From contig NZ_JALCQI010000001.1 of NCBI RefSeq assembly GCF_022651205.1, positions 124,001 to 188,000 on the forward strand: a DNA stretch of 64,000 nt, given 5' to 3'. The first letter of the stretch is position 1. Each line of letters opens with the position of its first letter. The stretch is from Limosilactobacillus sp. Lineage in GTDB: Bacteria > Bacillota > Bacilli > Lactobacillales > Lactobacillaceae. This document shows, piece by piece, positions 30,301-40,791 of the stretch. The notes under the pieces are model-generated. The model saw only the letters and a program-made list of their open reading frames with translations, ran no database searches and had not been told where the DNA came from. A program made the position numbers and the translations under genes.

Positions 30301-33300
30301 ATCCGCAAGTCTTGAACGTCCACTTTAAGAAGTTGGGTGCAACGGACCTGTTTACTCAGCACGGTAATATTGAGATTCATTACCAGGACGTTTCAGACCT
30401 ACAACCGAGTCATGATGGGAAGTACGTTTACGGTGGCGGTTACGATGCTAATGCCCACTTTAGTCACGGGACGAATTATGATGCCCACAAGCTGAAGGAT
30501 GCCGCTGATCAGGATCCGGACATTAGCAACCTGGTTAATGAACAACACGGTTCTACCGGAGCAGGACATTACTACCAAGTAGGGCAAAACGATAGTGGCG
30601 CTGCTATTGGTGGAGTGTCAATTCAATTTGCTCACGATGGCGACCCGTCAGGAATGAATGATCCCCAGAAAGATCAAACCGATCAGTGGAAGCACTATGA
30701 TATTAGCGCCGTTAATAACTACGTGGCTAACGATGACCAGTACGTCATTGTGCAGGAAGATCCGCAAGCGCAGAATGGTGATCACATGTGGAAAATGTTG
30801 AACCCAGCGGGGTACGCCAGTGCTGACGACCCGACCGGCGAAAAGACCTTAGCTAAATATATGCTGGAGGCGAGTGATGACTGGTCGATGTTTGGGCAAA
30901 CTCATCCGCAGGTTTATTACGTTTACCTGAAGCGGAAGCAAAAGCTTAATTACCGAGTCCTCGTCGAAGATAAGGATGGTCACGTGGTCAAGACCTTAAC
31001 GCCAGAAACGCTACTCGGTGTCGGTGGTTCTAATGAACAAGTGGCTACCACCAAGCTACACGGGGCAATGAGCTCTGACTCAACGACTCTTGGCGACCGC
31101 TACCAGTCAATCATCAAGCAGTTAGCTGACCGGGGCTTCCAAGCTGTGACCGCGGCTGATGGTCAGCTTAAGGTTAGTGACTCACTAGCACAGTTGACCT
31201 TTGACAATGATGCTACCAAGGACCAGTTGGTCACGATCTACGTCACCCAGCCGAAGACCGTTCAAATTCACTACGTTGACGTTGACGGGTCTTCTAAGAC
31301 TGGCAACTATACGGTCAACGACGGGACTGACCAATTGGAACACATGCAGACGGTTTCTGGCCTCGCCGGGAGTGATTACCAGAATCAACTCTGGGACTGG
31401 AATGCCGCTGGGTATGTGTTAGCAACGAGCGAAGACCAGATTGCTCCGGGAGCCACGAACGGTTCCTTCCAGTTAACGGACCCCACGTCACGGGCATTCT
31501 ACATTTTCCTGAAGCACCAGAAGAAGTCGGTCAATGACCACGCAGTCGTTAAGCATGAAACGATCCATTACGTTTACGAGGACGGGAGTCAGGCCAAACC
31601 AGATTATCAGGCACCGGACATCACCTTTAACCGGACTGGGGTGAAGGATCTGGTAACGAACGACATTGCTTGGAACCCGTGGACGACTGATAACGATACC
31701 TTTACGGCGGTTACTAGTCCAAAGATTGACGGTTACACGCCGGATAAGGATTCAGTGGACGCCGTCAAGATGACCGTGGACAAGGATGACGTCGTACAGA
31801 CGGTTACCTATCACGCCGACGGTCAGAAGCTGACCGTTAAATTCATTGATGACAGTGATAACGGGAAGGTCCTTAAGACTGTTACTAAGAGTGGGACTAG
31901 TAATGGTGACGCCGGTTATAGTACCAAGGGTGATATTCAGGCTTATGAAGGTCAACACTACGTTTTAGTTAGCGACAGCAGTGATGGTGAGGCGCTGAAG
32001 TTTGACGATGATGACGCTGTTGACCAGTCCTATGAAGTCCACTTGAAGCATGACACTCGTCAGGACCAACAAAAGGTTGAAGTTCTACGGACGATCAAGT
32101 ACGTCTATGAAGACGGGCAGCAGGCTCAGCCAAACTATGATGATTCATTAACGTTCTACGAAAAGAAAGTGGTCGATCTCATTGATGGGCACACGATTTC
32201 TGATGATTGGACGCCTGCACAAGACTTTAAGACGATTACGACGCCGGCTATTCAAGGCTATACGCCTGATCGGACGGCGGTAGCAAACAAAGGGATTGCC
32301 CATGACCATGCTGCCATCACGGAAATGGTCACTTATAAGGCAGAACAACAGAAGCTGACCGTTAAATTCATTGATGACAGTGATCATGGAAAAGTCCTCA
32401 AGACTGTAGCAAAGAGCGGTACGAGTGGTGCTGATGCTGGTTACAATACCAAGGACGATATTCAGACTTACGAAGGTCAGCACTACACGCTAGTTAGTGA
32501 TGAGACTAATGGTCAAGCGCTCCAGTTTGATAAGGACAAGTCCGTTGATCAGTACTATGAAGTCCATCTCAAGCACGCCACTCAGTCGGCAAGTGATACC
32601 GATAAGGTCACTGAGATCATCCATTATGTTTACGCGGATGGAACTAAGGCCGCTAAAGATTACACTACTAGTGTGGACTTTAAGCGTACTGGCACGAAGG
32701 ATCTGGTTACCGACACTATTAAGTGGGAGCCAGTAGCACCGCAATCGTTTGCTAGCCACCAGTCACCGACATTAGCGGGATATACCGCTGATGTATTGGT
32801 AGTGCCACAGATTGAAGTGCATTATGGTGATGCTGATGTTGCGCGGACGGTCACGTACACTGCTGACCAGCAACAGATCACGGTCAACTACATTGATGAC
32901 GTGACAGGTAAGACGTTGAAGACCGACCAATTGATGGGCAAGTCGGGCCAAAAGAGTGGTTACCGCACTAAGTCCTCGATTGATGGCTACCTGGGTCAGC
33001 ATTACCAGTTAGTCGCCGATGATACCAAGGGTCAAGAGCTAGTTTATGACCATGATTCAACGGTGGATCAAGTTTATAATGTTCATTTGACGCATGCGAC
33101 CGCATCGGTTAGCGATACGGTGATTAAGCATGAAACGATTCACTATGTTTACACTGACGGTCGGCAAGCACTGCCGGATTATGATGCGCCAGTAATTACC
33201 TTCACGCGGACCGGGATTAAGGACTTAGTAACGAACGAGATTGCTTGGAACCCGTGGACGACTGCTAATGATACTTTTGCGGCGGTTACTAGTCCGACAA

Positions 33301-33800
33301 TCAATGGTTATACACCTGATATTAGTCGGGTTGATGCTGTGAAAATGACCGCGGAGAAGGACAACGTGGAACAGACAGTTACCTACGCGCAGACTCACGA
33401 AACTCCTCAATCAGATCGACCAGGTAAGCCGAACCAGCCGGATCAACCAGGTAACCCAGATCAACCGGATCAACCAGGTAAGCCGAACCAGCCGGGTCAA
33501 CCAGGTAACCCAGATCAACCGGATCAACCAGGTAAACCGAACCAACCAGGTCAACCAGCCAACCTAGATCAACCGGATCAACCAGGTAAGCCGAACCAAC
33601 CAGGTCAACCGGCTAGCCCAGATCAACCAAATAATGGCGATGAGAACTATCAGCAGACACCGCTTGATAATCAGTCGGAACAACAGCATAATCAACAATT
33701 GCCGCAAACTGGTAATAAGGGTAATCGCTGGGCAGTATTCGGCGTAGCTTTATCTTCAATGATGGGCCTTGGTTTGGGTAAGCGCCGTAAGCAAGACTAA
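27333..33800 (+). pseudogene. C-terminal part of the same mucus-binding adhesin (Mub/MucBP repeats, LPQTG anchor)
   Basis: 2155 aa open frame in the same frame as 25725-27314; repeats TVKFIDDSDNGKVLKTVTKSGTS and ETIHYVYEDGSQAKPDY; C-terminal LPQTGNKGNRWAVFGVALSSMMGLGLGKRRKQD; no convincing SD before GTG 27333. Confidence 0.75.
33415..33640 (+). repeat. Proline-rich wall-spanning tandem repeat (54-bp / 18-aa unit DQPGKPNQPGQPGNPDQP)
   Basis: Direct reading of GATCAACCAGGTAAGCCGAACCAGCCGGGTCAACC... repeated ~4 times. Confidence 0.85.
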
Positions 33801-33840
33801 CTAGACATCAAAATTAGACTCTTTACTAGCTGATATTGAT

Positions 33841-33880
33841 AAGCAGCTCGTGTCGGGAATTTGGCACGGGCTGCTTTTGT
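33841..33880 (+). terminator. Rho-independent terminator
   Basis: AAGCAGCtCGTG...GCACGgGCTGCTTTT. Confidence 0.8.
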
Positions 33881-33902
33881 GTGTATCTGTTAACTGGTAT
33901 TG

Positions 33903-33935
33903 ATGCCACTCACAGAAATGTGGGTGGCATTTTTA
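33903..33935 (+). terminator. Second terminator hairpin with GAAA tetraloop
   Basis: ATGCCACTCACA-GAAA-TGTGGGTGGCAT fully paired 12-bp stem then TTTTT. Confidence 0.8.
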
Positions 33936-34015
33936 TGCAAATTGACAATCATTTAGAAAAAGGTGCTGTAAATTATACGTAAAATTTTGTACAATAAATT
34001 GAAGAGGTGATAACA

Positions 34016-34258
34016 ATGCAAAAAATGCAAATCCAACCAGTATCGGCTTTACGTGATTATAATAAATTACTAAAAGAAGTTGATACCGATAATCCAGTTT
34101 TTCTGACTAAGAATGGTTATGGTAAGTACGCAATTGTTGATATTGAAAACTATGATCATTTTGTTAATGGAATGAAACTTCTTCAAGAGTTAAATACGGC
34201 TGCGGCCGAAAAGGGCTATCGTGACGCGGGTGAAGTATTTAAGGGGTTAGAAGAGTGA
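34016..34258 (+). CDS. Phd/YefM family antitoxin
   Basis: MQKMQIQPVSALRDYNKLLKEVDTDNPVFLTKNGYGKYAIVDIENYD; ATG 34016 after GAGGTG SD (ORF track uses GTG 34007). Confidence 0.88.
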   Translation: MQKMQIQPVSALRDYNKLLKEVDTDNPVFLTKNGYGKYAIVDIENYDHFVNGMKLLQELNTAAAEKGYRDAGEVFKGLEE

Positions 34259-34602
34259 AAAACTATCATGTAGTTGTTAAACCACAAGCCGAACGAGACT
34301 TAAAACAGCTAAAGCAGTATTTACAGCAGAACTTTGGCAATGATAAAGCAAAAGCTAAACTGGACTCGTTGAAAAAGTCAGTATTAGGGCTTGGGACAAT
34401 GCCTAATTTAGGGCGAAATGCCACTGAATTATATTCAGCTTTAGTAGACTATCAGTACCTTCATTTACCAAAAAACACGATTTTTTATCAAGTCGATGAT
34501 AAAAATCAGCTAGTAGTAATTATTAGAGTTTTTAATAATCGCTCGGATGTCATTACTCACTTATTAGCATATATGGAGCACCTAAAGAATAACTTTCATT
34601 AA
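34255..34602 (+). CDS. RelE/ParE family toxin
   Basis: 115 aa; KPQAERDLKQLKQYLQQNFG...YQVDDKNQLVVIIRVFNNRSD; 4-bp overlap (GTGA) with antitoxin. Confidence 0.87.
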   Translation: MKNYHVVVKPQAERDLKQLKQYLQQNFGNDKAKAKLDSLKKSVLGLGTMPNLGRNATELYSALVDYQYLHLPKNTIFYQVDDKNQLVVIIRVFNNRSDVITHLLAYMEHLKNNFH

Positions 34603-34640
34603 AGGCTGGTTGTAGAAAAGACAAAATATTCTATGATAGT

Positions 34641-34826
34641 TTGGGACTTAATGAGGAATCGGTTTTATATATCTTAAGTAAGAATGGAAGTCAAACACGC
34701 AAAGAGATTCAGCAAGTATTACAAACAACCCCTTATCATGTAAGGAGATTACTATCTCACCTTATTGAAGAAAAAAAGGTGAGAAAAGTAGGTAGTTCTG
34801 TTAATACACGATATGAAAAGCGTTAA
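34641..34826 (+). CDS. Small winged-helix-like protein or C-terminal remnant of a larger gene
   Basis: 61 aa; NEESVLYILSKNGSQTRKEIQQVLQTTPYHVRRLLSHLIEEKKVRKVGSSVNTRYEKR resembles wHTH. Confidence 0.4.
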   Translation: MGLNEESVLYILSKNGSQTRKEIQQVLQTTPYHVRRLLSHLIEEKKVRKVGSSVNTRYEKR

Positions 34827-34874
34827 AAAGTGATCGGCCTATTACAAAATACAGCTTTCACGATAACGAAAATA

Positions 34875-34906
34875 CCCCCTAGTTAGATTCTTGGCTAACT
34901 AGGGGG
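34875..34906. terminator. Strong bidirectional terminator
   Basis: CCCCCTAGTTAGattcttggCTAACTAGGGGG between convergent TA modules. Confidence 0.85.
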
Positions 34907-34968
34907 TTATGTTTCGTCATTTTCAATAAACACTCTTACCGCTTTCCTCTTTCAGTATTAATTAGTTG

Positions 34969-35568
34969 TTATTTAGCAGCATTGATAAATGATTCTTGGA
35001 CACTCTTAACATTAGTTATTTTGATAAAATCTTGAAGCTTGATTAGATCGGATTGATTCAAGGCTTCAATAACTTTACTATCTTGACGATTGTAATCAAT
35101 ATATTGTGCGTGGTTAGCAGCTAGTAACTGAATAAATAATCTAGTTGTTCGTCCGTTACCTTCACGGAAAGGATGAAGGTAGTTAAGTGAATCAAGTAAT
35201 TTGGCATATTGTTCAACGGTAGGCTTCTTTGTTGCTTTAATTGTTTCAAGTTGCTGATTAATATTAGTGGTTGCTGTATCGAATGCCGTTGGTGGCATAA
35301 AATCAGTACCACCTTTGGTAAGGTAGTAATTGCGAAATTGTCCGGCCCAGGTATAGATATCACTGAATAGGAATCGGTGAATTTTGGCAAAATCATCCAT
35401 ATTCTTAATTACATAACCATGATGAAGTAGCCAAATAGCATTATGAGCTACTGTCCGGTATTCAACTGTACTTAGTTCATTTGCATCCTGTAGATTAAGT
35501 TTATTTCTCAATGTTCCGTTTGGATAAAGGAATCTCTTTTTTAGTTCTTCATCTTTCATACTATTCAC
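34969..35568 (-). CDS. Fic family protein (toxin)
   Basis: 199 aa; Fic motif HPFREGNGRTTRLF. Confidence 0.93.
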   Translation of the reverse strand: MNSMKDEELKKRFLYPNGTLRNKLNLQDANELSTVEYRTVAHNAIWLLHHGYVIKNMDDFAKIHRFLFSDIYTWAGQFRNYYLTKGGTDFMPPTAFDTATTNINQQLETIKATKKPTVEQYAKLLDSLNYLHPFREGNGRTTRLFIQLLAANHAQYIDYNRQDSKVIEALNQSDLIKLQDFIKITNVKSVQESFINAAK

Positions 35569-35971
35569 CGAAAATATCTTTGAATTTTTGATCTAATTCT
35601 GGATGACTGATTTCAGTAAATACTTTTAGTTCTTCAATATCGGAACGAGAAGGCCGCCATCCCTCCATAACATTACTTTTTACCGTAAATTTAACGTTTC
35701 GATAGGTAGGTAAATCGGGAATCTTAACTCCCTGAATGGATTGTTCGTGGTCATTAATTACTAATGAATATTGATCACCTTGAAGCAGATGCAATAATTT
35801 TTCGGGAGTTTCATTAATCGCCTTAGCAACACCATTTAAAATTCGAATAGTCCAAGTGTTAATCGGTCGTTTAAAGGCATTACTTAGCGTCGTCTTACTG
35901 ATTCCTGACTTGTGAGCAATATCGGAAAGGTTGGTATTATAATTAGTCATTACTTCATCTATTAACATCAT
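35561..35971 (-). CDS. HTH-domain Fic antitoxin with VbhA-like inhibitory motif
   Basis: 136 aa; N-terminal HTH (NLSDIAHKSGISKTTLSNAFKRP); C-terminal SNVMEG matches (S/T)xxxE(G/N); 8-bp overlap with fic. Confidence 0.82.
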   Translation of the reverse strand: MMLIDEVMTNYNTNLSDIAHKSGISKTTLSNAFKRPINTWTIRILNGVAKAINETPEKLLHLLQGDQYSLVINDHEQSIQGVKIPDLPTYRNVKFTVKSNVMEGWRPSRSDIEELKVFTEISHPELDQKFKDIFGE

Positions 35972-36058
35972 GATTAATCATCTCCAATTAATCTTTATTT
36001 ACTAATTATAATTAATTTTACCTAATATAGTACAAAAGTACGATATTAGGTATGCTAT

Positions 36059-36925
36059 CTATTTCTTCAACCGATTTCCTAATTCCCAAAAAGCCAATGC
36101 CGAGGCAGCAGCGACGTTTAGTGAGTCGACGCCCGCTGCCATTGGAATTTTGATCGTAAAGTCACTATCCACGATCGTCTTTTCCTTTAGTCCCGGTCCT
36201 TCTGAGCCAAGAATAATTGCTAATTTATCGACTTTATCTAGCTTGGGATCGTCAATGCTGACGGTGTTGTGGCGGAGAGCCATTGCTGCGGTTTGGTAAC
36301 CTGTTTGGTGAAGAAGATTAATCCCTTCAGATTGCCAGATCTTGGCATCAACATAAGTCCATGGTACCTGAAAAACGGTCCCCATCGAAACACGTGAAGC
36401 GCGGCGGTAAAGCGGATCAGCAGAATCACTCGTGATGATTACGCCATCTATTCCCAACGCCGCCGCAGACCGAAAAATCGCCCCAATATTAGTCGGGTTA
36501 ACGATGTTTTCTAAAATCGCAATCCGCGGGTGTTCACTTGGCATTGATGCCAAGAAGCTAGTGAGGTCTGGACGCTTGACACGGTACATTGCAGCAAGGG
36601 CACCACGTAAAAGGTTATAGCCACGTAACTGACGAATCAGTTCACTATTAATGACATAAATTGGCGTCTGCCCAAGGCCTGTTGTTTGGTTAACCGTCAT
36701 TTCATGATCTATATCAGCCAGGTCACGTTCTAGAACTTTCTCTTCAATTAAAAGAGAAGCCGGTCGATAACCTGCACGCAAAGCCCGCTCAATTACTTTG
36801 GGACTTTCTGCGATGAATAGTCCAGAATTAGGCTCACAAGCATGCAAAAGTTGCGCTTCGTTAAGCCGGACATACGGATCCAGATCGGCGCCGTCTAAGT
36901 TTGAAAGAAAAATTAAATTATGCAT
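36059..36925 (-). CDS. TrmH/SpoU family RNA 2'-O-methyltransferase
   Basis: 288 aa; LENIVNPTNIGAIFRSAAALGIDGVIIT, LAIILGSEGPGL, IPMAAGVDSLNVAAASALAFWEL. Confidence 0.93.
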   Translation of the reverse strand: MHNLIFLSNLDGADLDPYVRLNEAQLLHACEPNSGLFIAESPKVIERALRAGYRPASLLIEEKVLERDLADIDHEMTVNQTTGLGQTPIYVINSELIRQLRGYNLLRGALAAMYRVKRPDLTSFLASMPSEHPRIAILENIVNPTNIGAIFRSAAALGIDGVIITSDSADPLYRRASRVSMGTVFQVPWTYVDAKIWQSEGINLLHQTGYQTAAMALRHNTVSIDDPKLDKVDKLAIILGSEGPGLKEKTIVDSDFTIKIPMAAGVDSLNVAAASALAFWELGNRLKK

Positions 36926-37111
36926 ATTGAAATCTACCTTATTTATGATAATTTTAGGTTTATTTTACATTGTACATCCAAAGGTCAAAAGATAGCTGCA
37001 GGAAAATTACTTTAGCAGTTTTGTAATAAATATTAATAAAAAGAATGATCATCTATCGTCTGAAAAGACTATAATGAAATCGAATTATTTGTCTTTAAGG
37101 GAGGACTTTTT

Positions 37112-40100
37112 GTGTTAAATAGGAAGTTAAATAAAGAGTTGCTTCGCGCTGCGATGGCATTAACCATAATGACTACTGCTGGCTTTGTAACATCTCAAAA
37201 TGTCAAGGCTGCAGTAAAACCTAACCTAACGCCCGTTCGCGGAGGAGGAAACGAGGATTCTGCTAAAGTCAACCTCGATAATGCTTCAACAGCTGTAAGC
37301 AATGCTCAAAAAGCGGTTACTTCAGCTACAACGAAGTTAACGAGTGCTCAGAGTGCTGCAAGTGTCGCTTCTAATGCTGTTAGTTCACAATCAACAGTAG
37401 TGGCAAATGCATCAAGTGCAAAGGAACATGCTTCGACAGCCGTTAGTCAAGCTCAAAGTGCTCTTGATACAGCCCAAGCTGGTCCTGCAATTTCCGAACA
37501 AATTACAAGTGCACAAAATAAGGTTAATAGTCAAATTACTGTTGTTAGTGATGCAGCCGTTGCGTCAAGTAATGCTCGCAAAAGCGCGACTAGTGCATCC
37601 TCAGCATTATCTAATGCTCAAAGTGCTTATAACAGTGCTTCTTCTGCAGTAGTTGCTCAGTCTTCAGCTGTTTCAAGTGCTTCTCAAGCATTAAAGCAAG
37701 CTCAAGATGCATTATCGAATATCAATTCTTCGGTGGCAGCTACACAATTATCAGATGCAAGAACGGCTTTGAGTGCCGCTCAAAGCACCTTTAATGCTGC
37801 TAGTGCTGCCTTGAAAGAGAAAAAGCAAGCACAGAGTTCAGCATCTTCAGCACTATCTGCTGCTCAATCTGCCGCCTCGGTAGCAAGTGCAGCATTGTCT
37901 TCTGCTAATGTTACCTTGAATTCAGCCAGTGCTGCTCTGGATTCAGCCAAGTCTACTGCTTCAGCTGCTGCTAGCGCTGCTACTAGTGCTAACAATGAGG
38001 TAGCGACTAAGAGTCAAGCATTAGAAGAAGCAAGACAAGGAAGAGTCCAAGCCGAGACATCCATTCCAGAATTTAAGTTGACGGATGATCAGAAAACAAC
38101 TACACAAAATCTTGTAAAAGCTGTCAAAAGACTGATTAGTAATAAGATGGAGGAATATGCTCAAGGTGGAAGTGTAAGCTTTGGTACAGCCGACATACAA
38201 AATTTGACAGAATTTGATGCATGGAGAGCAGCAATGACCGTTTCGGGTGCTGCTGATGTGAGTGGTAATGTTAACCCTCAAATGTATAATAATTGGGTAG
38301 ATCAAAATAGTGCTGATCAGCAAGCACAGGTTGATCTTAAAAATATGACTAAGGCACAAGTTACTGATTTGTCTGAATTTGTTGCTGCCACCTTAAATAA
38401 ACTTCAGTCTGATTTGGGGATTAGTGGTCAAGTTGGTAAAAATATCGTTACCTCTGGAATGATTAGCTATGCTAAAGAGGTTGCGGATAATTATGTTGCA
38501 TCACAGAGTGCCCAAGATGGTCACTATATTTACGGTTTACAGAACGCTGCTTATGATCATGGCTTCGCAAACCAGAAGAATACTAATCCGGATGATTATG
38601 CTCCGACAAATTGTTATGGGGAAAGTTTGGGAACTGAGCTCAGTTCTGAAGATACGAAAGACACAACAATGGCGAAAGTCAAAAATCAGGTAGTATCAAC
38701 CATAGCCGGAATGCTGTTCAATGATGATAATGGCTCGGAGATGGGGCATGCTATATCAATGACTGGTATTGACTCTATCACTCTTGGAAGCCAATCAAAT
38801 CCAGTTAAAGTTGAAGATGAGTATTTAGGGGCCAGTTCATCAAATTCAGTAATTAATGATTGGAACGCTCGCCAAATTCACATTCTACAAATTACTCCTA
38901 GTCGATTGTCCACTGATGAGGCACTTCAAGATCTAGGTAATAACACCTACAATATCGTTCAAAATCCTTTAAATGCTGCTGCTGTAAATCGACAAGCAGA
39001 ACAACATATGGAGCAAGCAATTAATAATCCATATGAAAGTAGCAATACATCGAGTGCCGAATCATCAGCAATCAAAGCGGCTAGTGATGCGTTAAGTGAT
39101 GCTCAATCTGCTGATAGCTCGGCAAATGCAGCTAAGTCAACTGCTGATAGTGCTGTAACTAGTGCTCAAAGTGCATTTAATACCGCTAGTCAGTCGGCTG
39201 CTTTAGCGCAAACAGCTGCTAATACGGATAGTAATGCTGTAGTAGAGAAACAAAATGCTTTGTCTTCTGCTAATTCAGCAGTTTCATCAGCTCAAAACGA
39301 GTTAAATCAAGCAAGTGACCATCTTAATGAAGCTAAGACAGCTGAGTCAAATGCTCAAACTGCGGTTAATAATATTACTGCCGATCGAGCAACTAAGCAG
39401 CAACGGGTTACCGAAGCACAAACCGCATATAACCAAGCTAATGCACGGTTAACTTCCTTAAAGACTGATCTCCAGGCAAAGAGTTCAGCTCTTGCAACTG
39501 CATCTGCAGCTAATGATACCGCTAGTCAAGCTGTCGCTGCCGCAAATACAACACTAAATGCTGCTCAAGACCAATTACATACATTGGAAAGCAATCTCCA
39601 AGCCTTGCAACATGGTTCCAGTGATATTCCAGCACTTCAACATAATTTAAACATTAAGGAAGATCAATTACGAACAGCTACAGAAAATCTGACATCAGCT
39701 AAGAATAAGCTTACTGATCTGGAAGAACAATTACGAGCTGCTACTGATCAAGTAAACTCTGATCAAACGGCACTTACTAAAGCACAACAGGATTTGAGTA
39801 GGGCACAATCGGCATACCAAAATGCTCATGATGCTTATTGGACTGACGCACGAAAGTATGGCGATAAAGTAACGATTAGTGATGTCACGATTACAGTTGG
39901 AGAAATTACTACAACAAGTGAATTACCAAGATTAGTTATTAAGAATGGCCGACTTACAGTTGAAGAAACTCCTGCTTTAGCTCTTTTCATGAGCTTTGCC
40001 TATGATCCATCAGCACGAATTCCTGCAGGAACCACTGCAAATTGGACCGATCCAGCCAAGGTGTTAAATGATATACAGCATTCTGGTGATTATACTGAAG

Positions 40101-40756
40101 ATGTTACATTGAACTTCCCAGATCACAGTGCTTACCAAACTACGGTAAAAGTTCATGTGAAGGCAAAGAGTACCTCTGGTTCTTCTGCTACTCAACAAGG
40201 TGGCAGTTCAGCAACTACGCCATCGAGTACTCCGGCAAATCCAGCAACAAGCTCGGCAACTACGCCATCGAGTACTTCGGCAAGCCCAGCAACAAGCTCG
40301 GCAACCACGCCATCGAGTACTCCAGCGAGCCCAGCAACAAGCTCAGCAACCACACCATCAGAAGTTCCAGCAAGTTCAGCAACTAGTTCAGCCGCACCAT
40401 CAGATGTTCCAGTAAGTTCAGTAGCGCCCGCACAATCTGGTGTAGTAAACGCTAACGATGAAGGGACAGTAGAAAATACTGTTCAACATAATAATTTCAG
40501 TAGTGTTAAAGTACAAAACAATAATGCTATTTCATCATTAACTGCTGAAAGTGCCACAGCTATGGCTCGTGACATGTCAGGAAAGTTAAATTATGGAAAT
40601 AGCCAACAGATTCAAACTCATCAGCAATCCCAAACTCAGACTAAGCAATTACCACAAACTGGTAATCAACGTGGTCATGAAGGTACTCTTCTAGGCTTGG
40701 CACTTGTAAGTTTTACTACCATGTTTGGCTTAATCAAACAACGTAAGCAACGTTAA
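37112..40756 (+). CDS. SEC10/PgrA surface-exclusion-like domain LPXTG cell-wall protein
   Basis: 1214 aa; signal peptide, Ala/Ser-rich coiled coils flanking a folded domain (ISYAKEVADNYVASQSAQDGHYIYGLQNAAYDHGF...NCYGESLGTEL), 15-aa SSATTPSSTPASPAT repeats, LPQTGNQRGHEGTLLGLALVSFTTMFGLIKQRKQR. Confidence 0.85.
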   Translation: MLNRKLNKELLRAAMALTIMTTAGFVTSQNVKAAVKPNLTPVRGGGNEDSAKVNLDNASTAVSNAQKAVTSATTKLTSAQSAASVASNAVSSQSTVVANASSAKEHASTAVSQAQSALDTAQAGPAISEQITSAQNKVNSQITVVSDAAVASSNARKSATSASSALSNAQSAYNSASSAVVAQSSAVSSASQALKQAQDALSNINSSVAATQLSDARTALSAAQSTFNAASAALKEKKQAQSSASSALSAAQSAASVASAALSSANVTLNSASAALDSAKSTASAAASAATSANNEVATKSQALEEARQGRVQAETSIPEFKLTDDQKTTTQNLVKAVKRLISNKMEEYAQGGSVSFGTADIQNLTEFDAWRAAMTVSGAADVSGNVNPQMYNNWVDQNSADQQAQVDLKNMTKAQVTDLSEFVAATLNKLQSDLGISGQVGKNIVTSGMISYAKEVADNYVASQSAQDGHYIYGLQNAAYDHGFANQKNTNPDDYAPTNCYGESLGTELSSEDTKDTTMAKVKNQVVSTIAGMLFNDDNGSEMGHAISMTGIDSITLGSQSNPVKVEDEYLGASSSNSVINDWNARQIHILQITPSRLSTDEALQDLGNNTYNIVQNPLNAAAVNRQAEQHMEQAINNPYESSNTSSAESSAIKAASDALSDAQSADSSANAAKSTADSAVTSAQSAFNTASQSAALAQTAANTDSNAVVEKQNALSSANSAVSSAQNELNQASDHLNEAKTAESNAQTAVNNITADRATKQQRVTEAQTAYNQANARLTSLKTDLQAKSSALATASAANDTASQAVAAANTTLNAAQDQLHTLESNLQALQHGSSDIPALQHNLNIKEDQLRTATENLTSAKNKLTDLEEQLRAATDQVNSDQTALTKAQQDLSRAQSAYQNAHDAYWTDARKYGDKVTISDVTITVGEITTTSELPRLVIKNGRLTVEETPALALFMSFAYDPSARIPAGTTANWTDPAKVLNDIQHSGDYTEDVTLNFPDHSAYQTTVKVHVKAKSTSGSSATQQGGSSATTPSSTPANPATSSATTPSSTSASPATSSATTPSSTPASPATSSATTPSEVPASSATSSAAPSDVPVSSVAPAQSGVVNANDEGTVENTVQHNNFSSVKVQNNNAISSLTAESATAMARDMSGKLNYGNSQQIQTHQQSQTQTKQLPQTGNQRGHEGTLLGLALVSFTTMFGLIKQRKQR
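40195..40400 (+). repeat. 45-bp tandem repeat encoding Ser/Thr/Pro-rich stalk (SSATTPSSTPASPAT)
   Basis: agcaacaagctcggcaactacgccatcgagtactcc... repeated ~4 times. Confidence 0.85.
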
Positions 40757-40791
40757 GATTTAACTTCAAATAATATTCGTATAAATATTGA

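Noticed and set aside
33415-33640. Short regularly repeated DNA that could resemble a CRISPR array
   Set aside because: Repeats are contiguous, in-frame and coding (Pro-rich), with no unique spacers or cas genes
40200-40415. 71-aa ORF rich in RHRVLRQAQQQARQ
   Set aside because: Alternate-frame reading of the 45-bp tandem repeat in the SEC10-like gene
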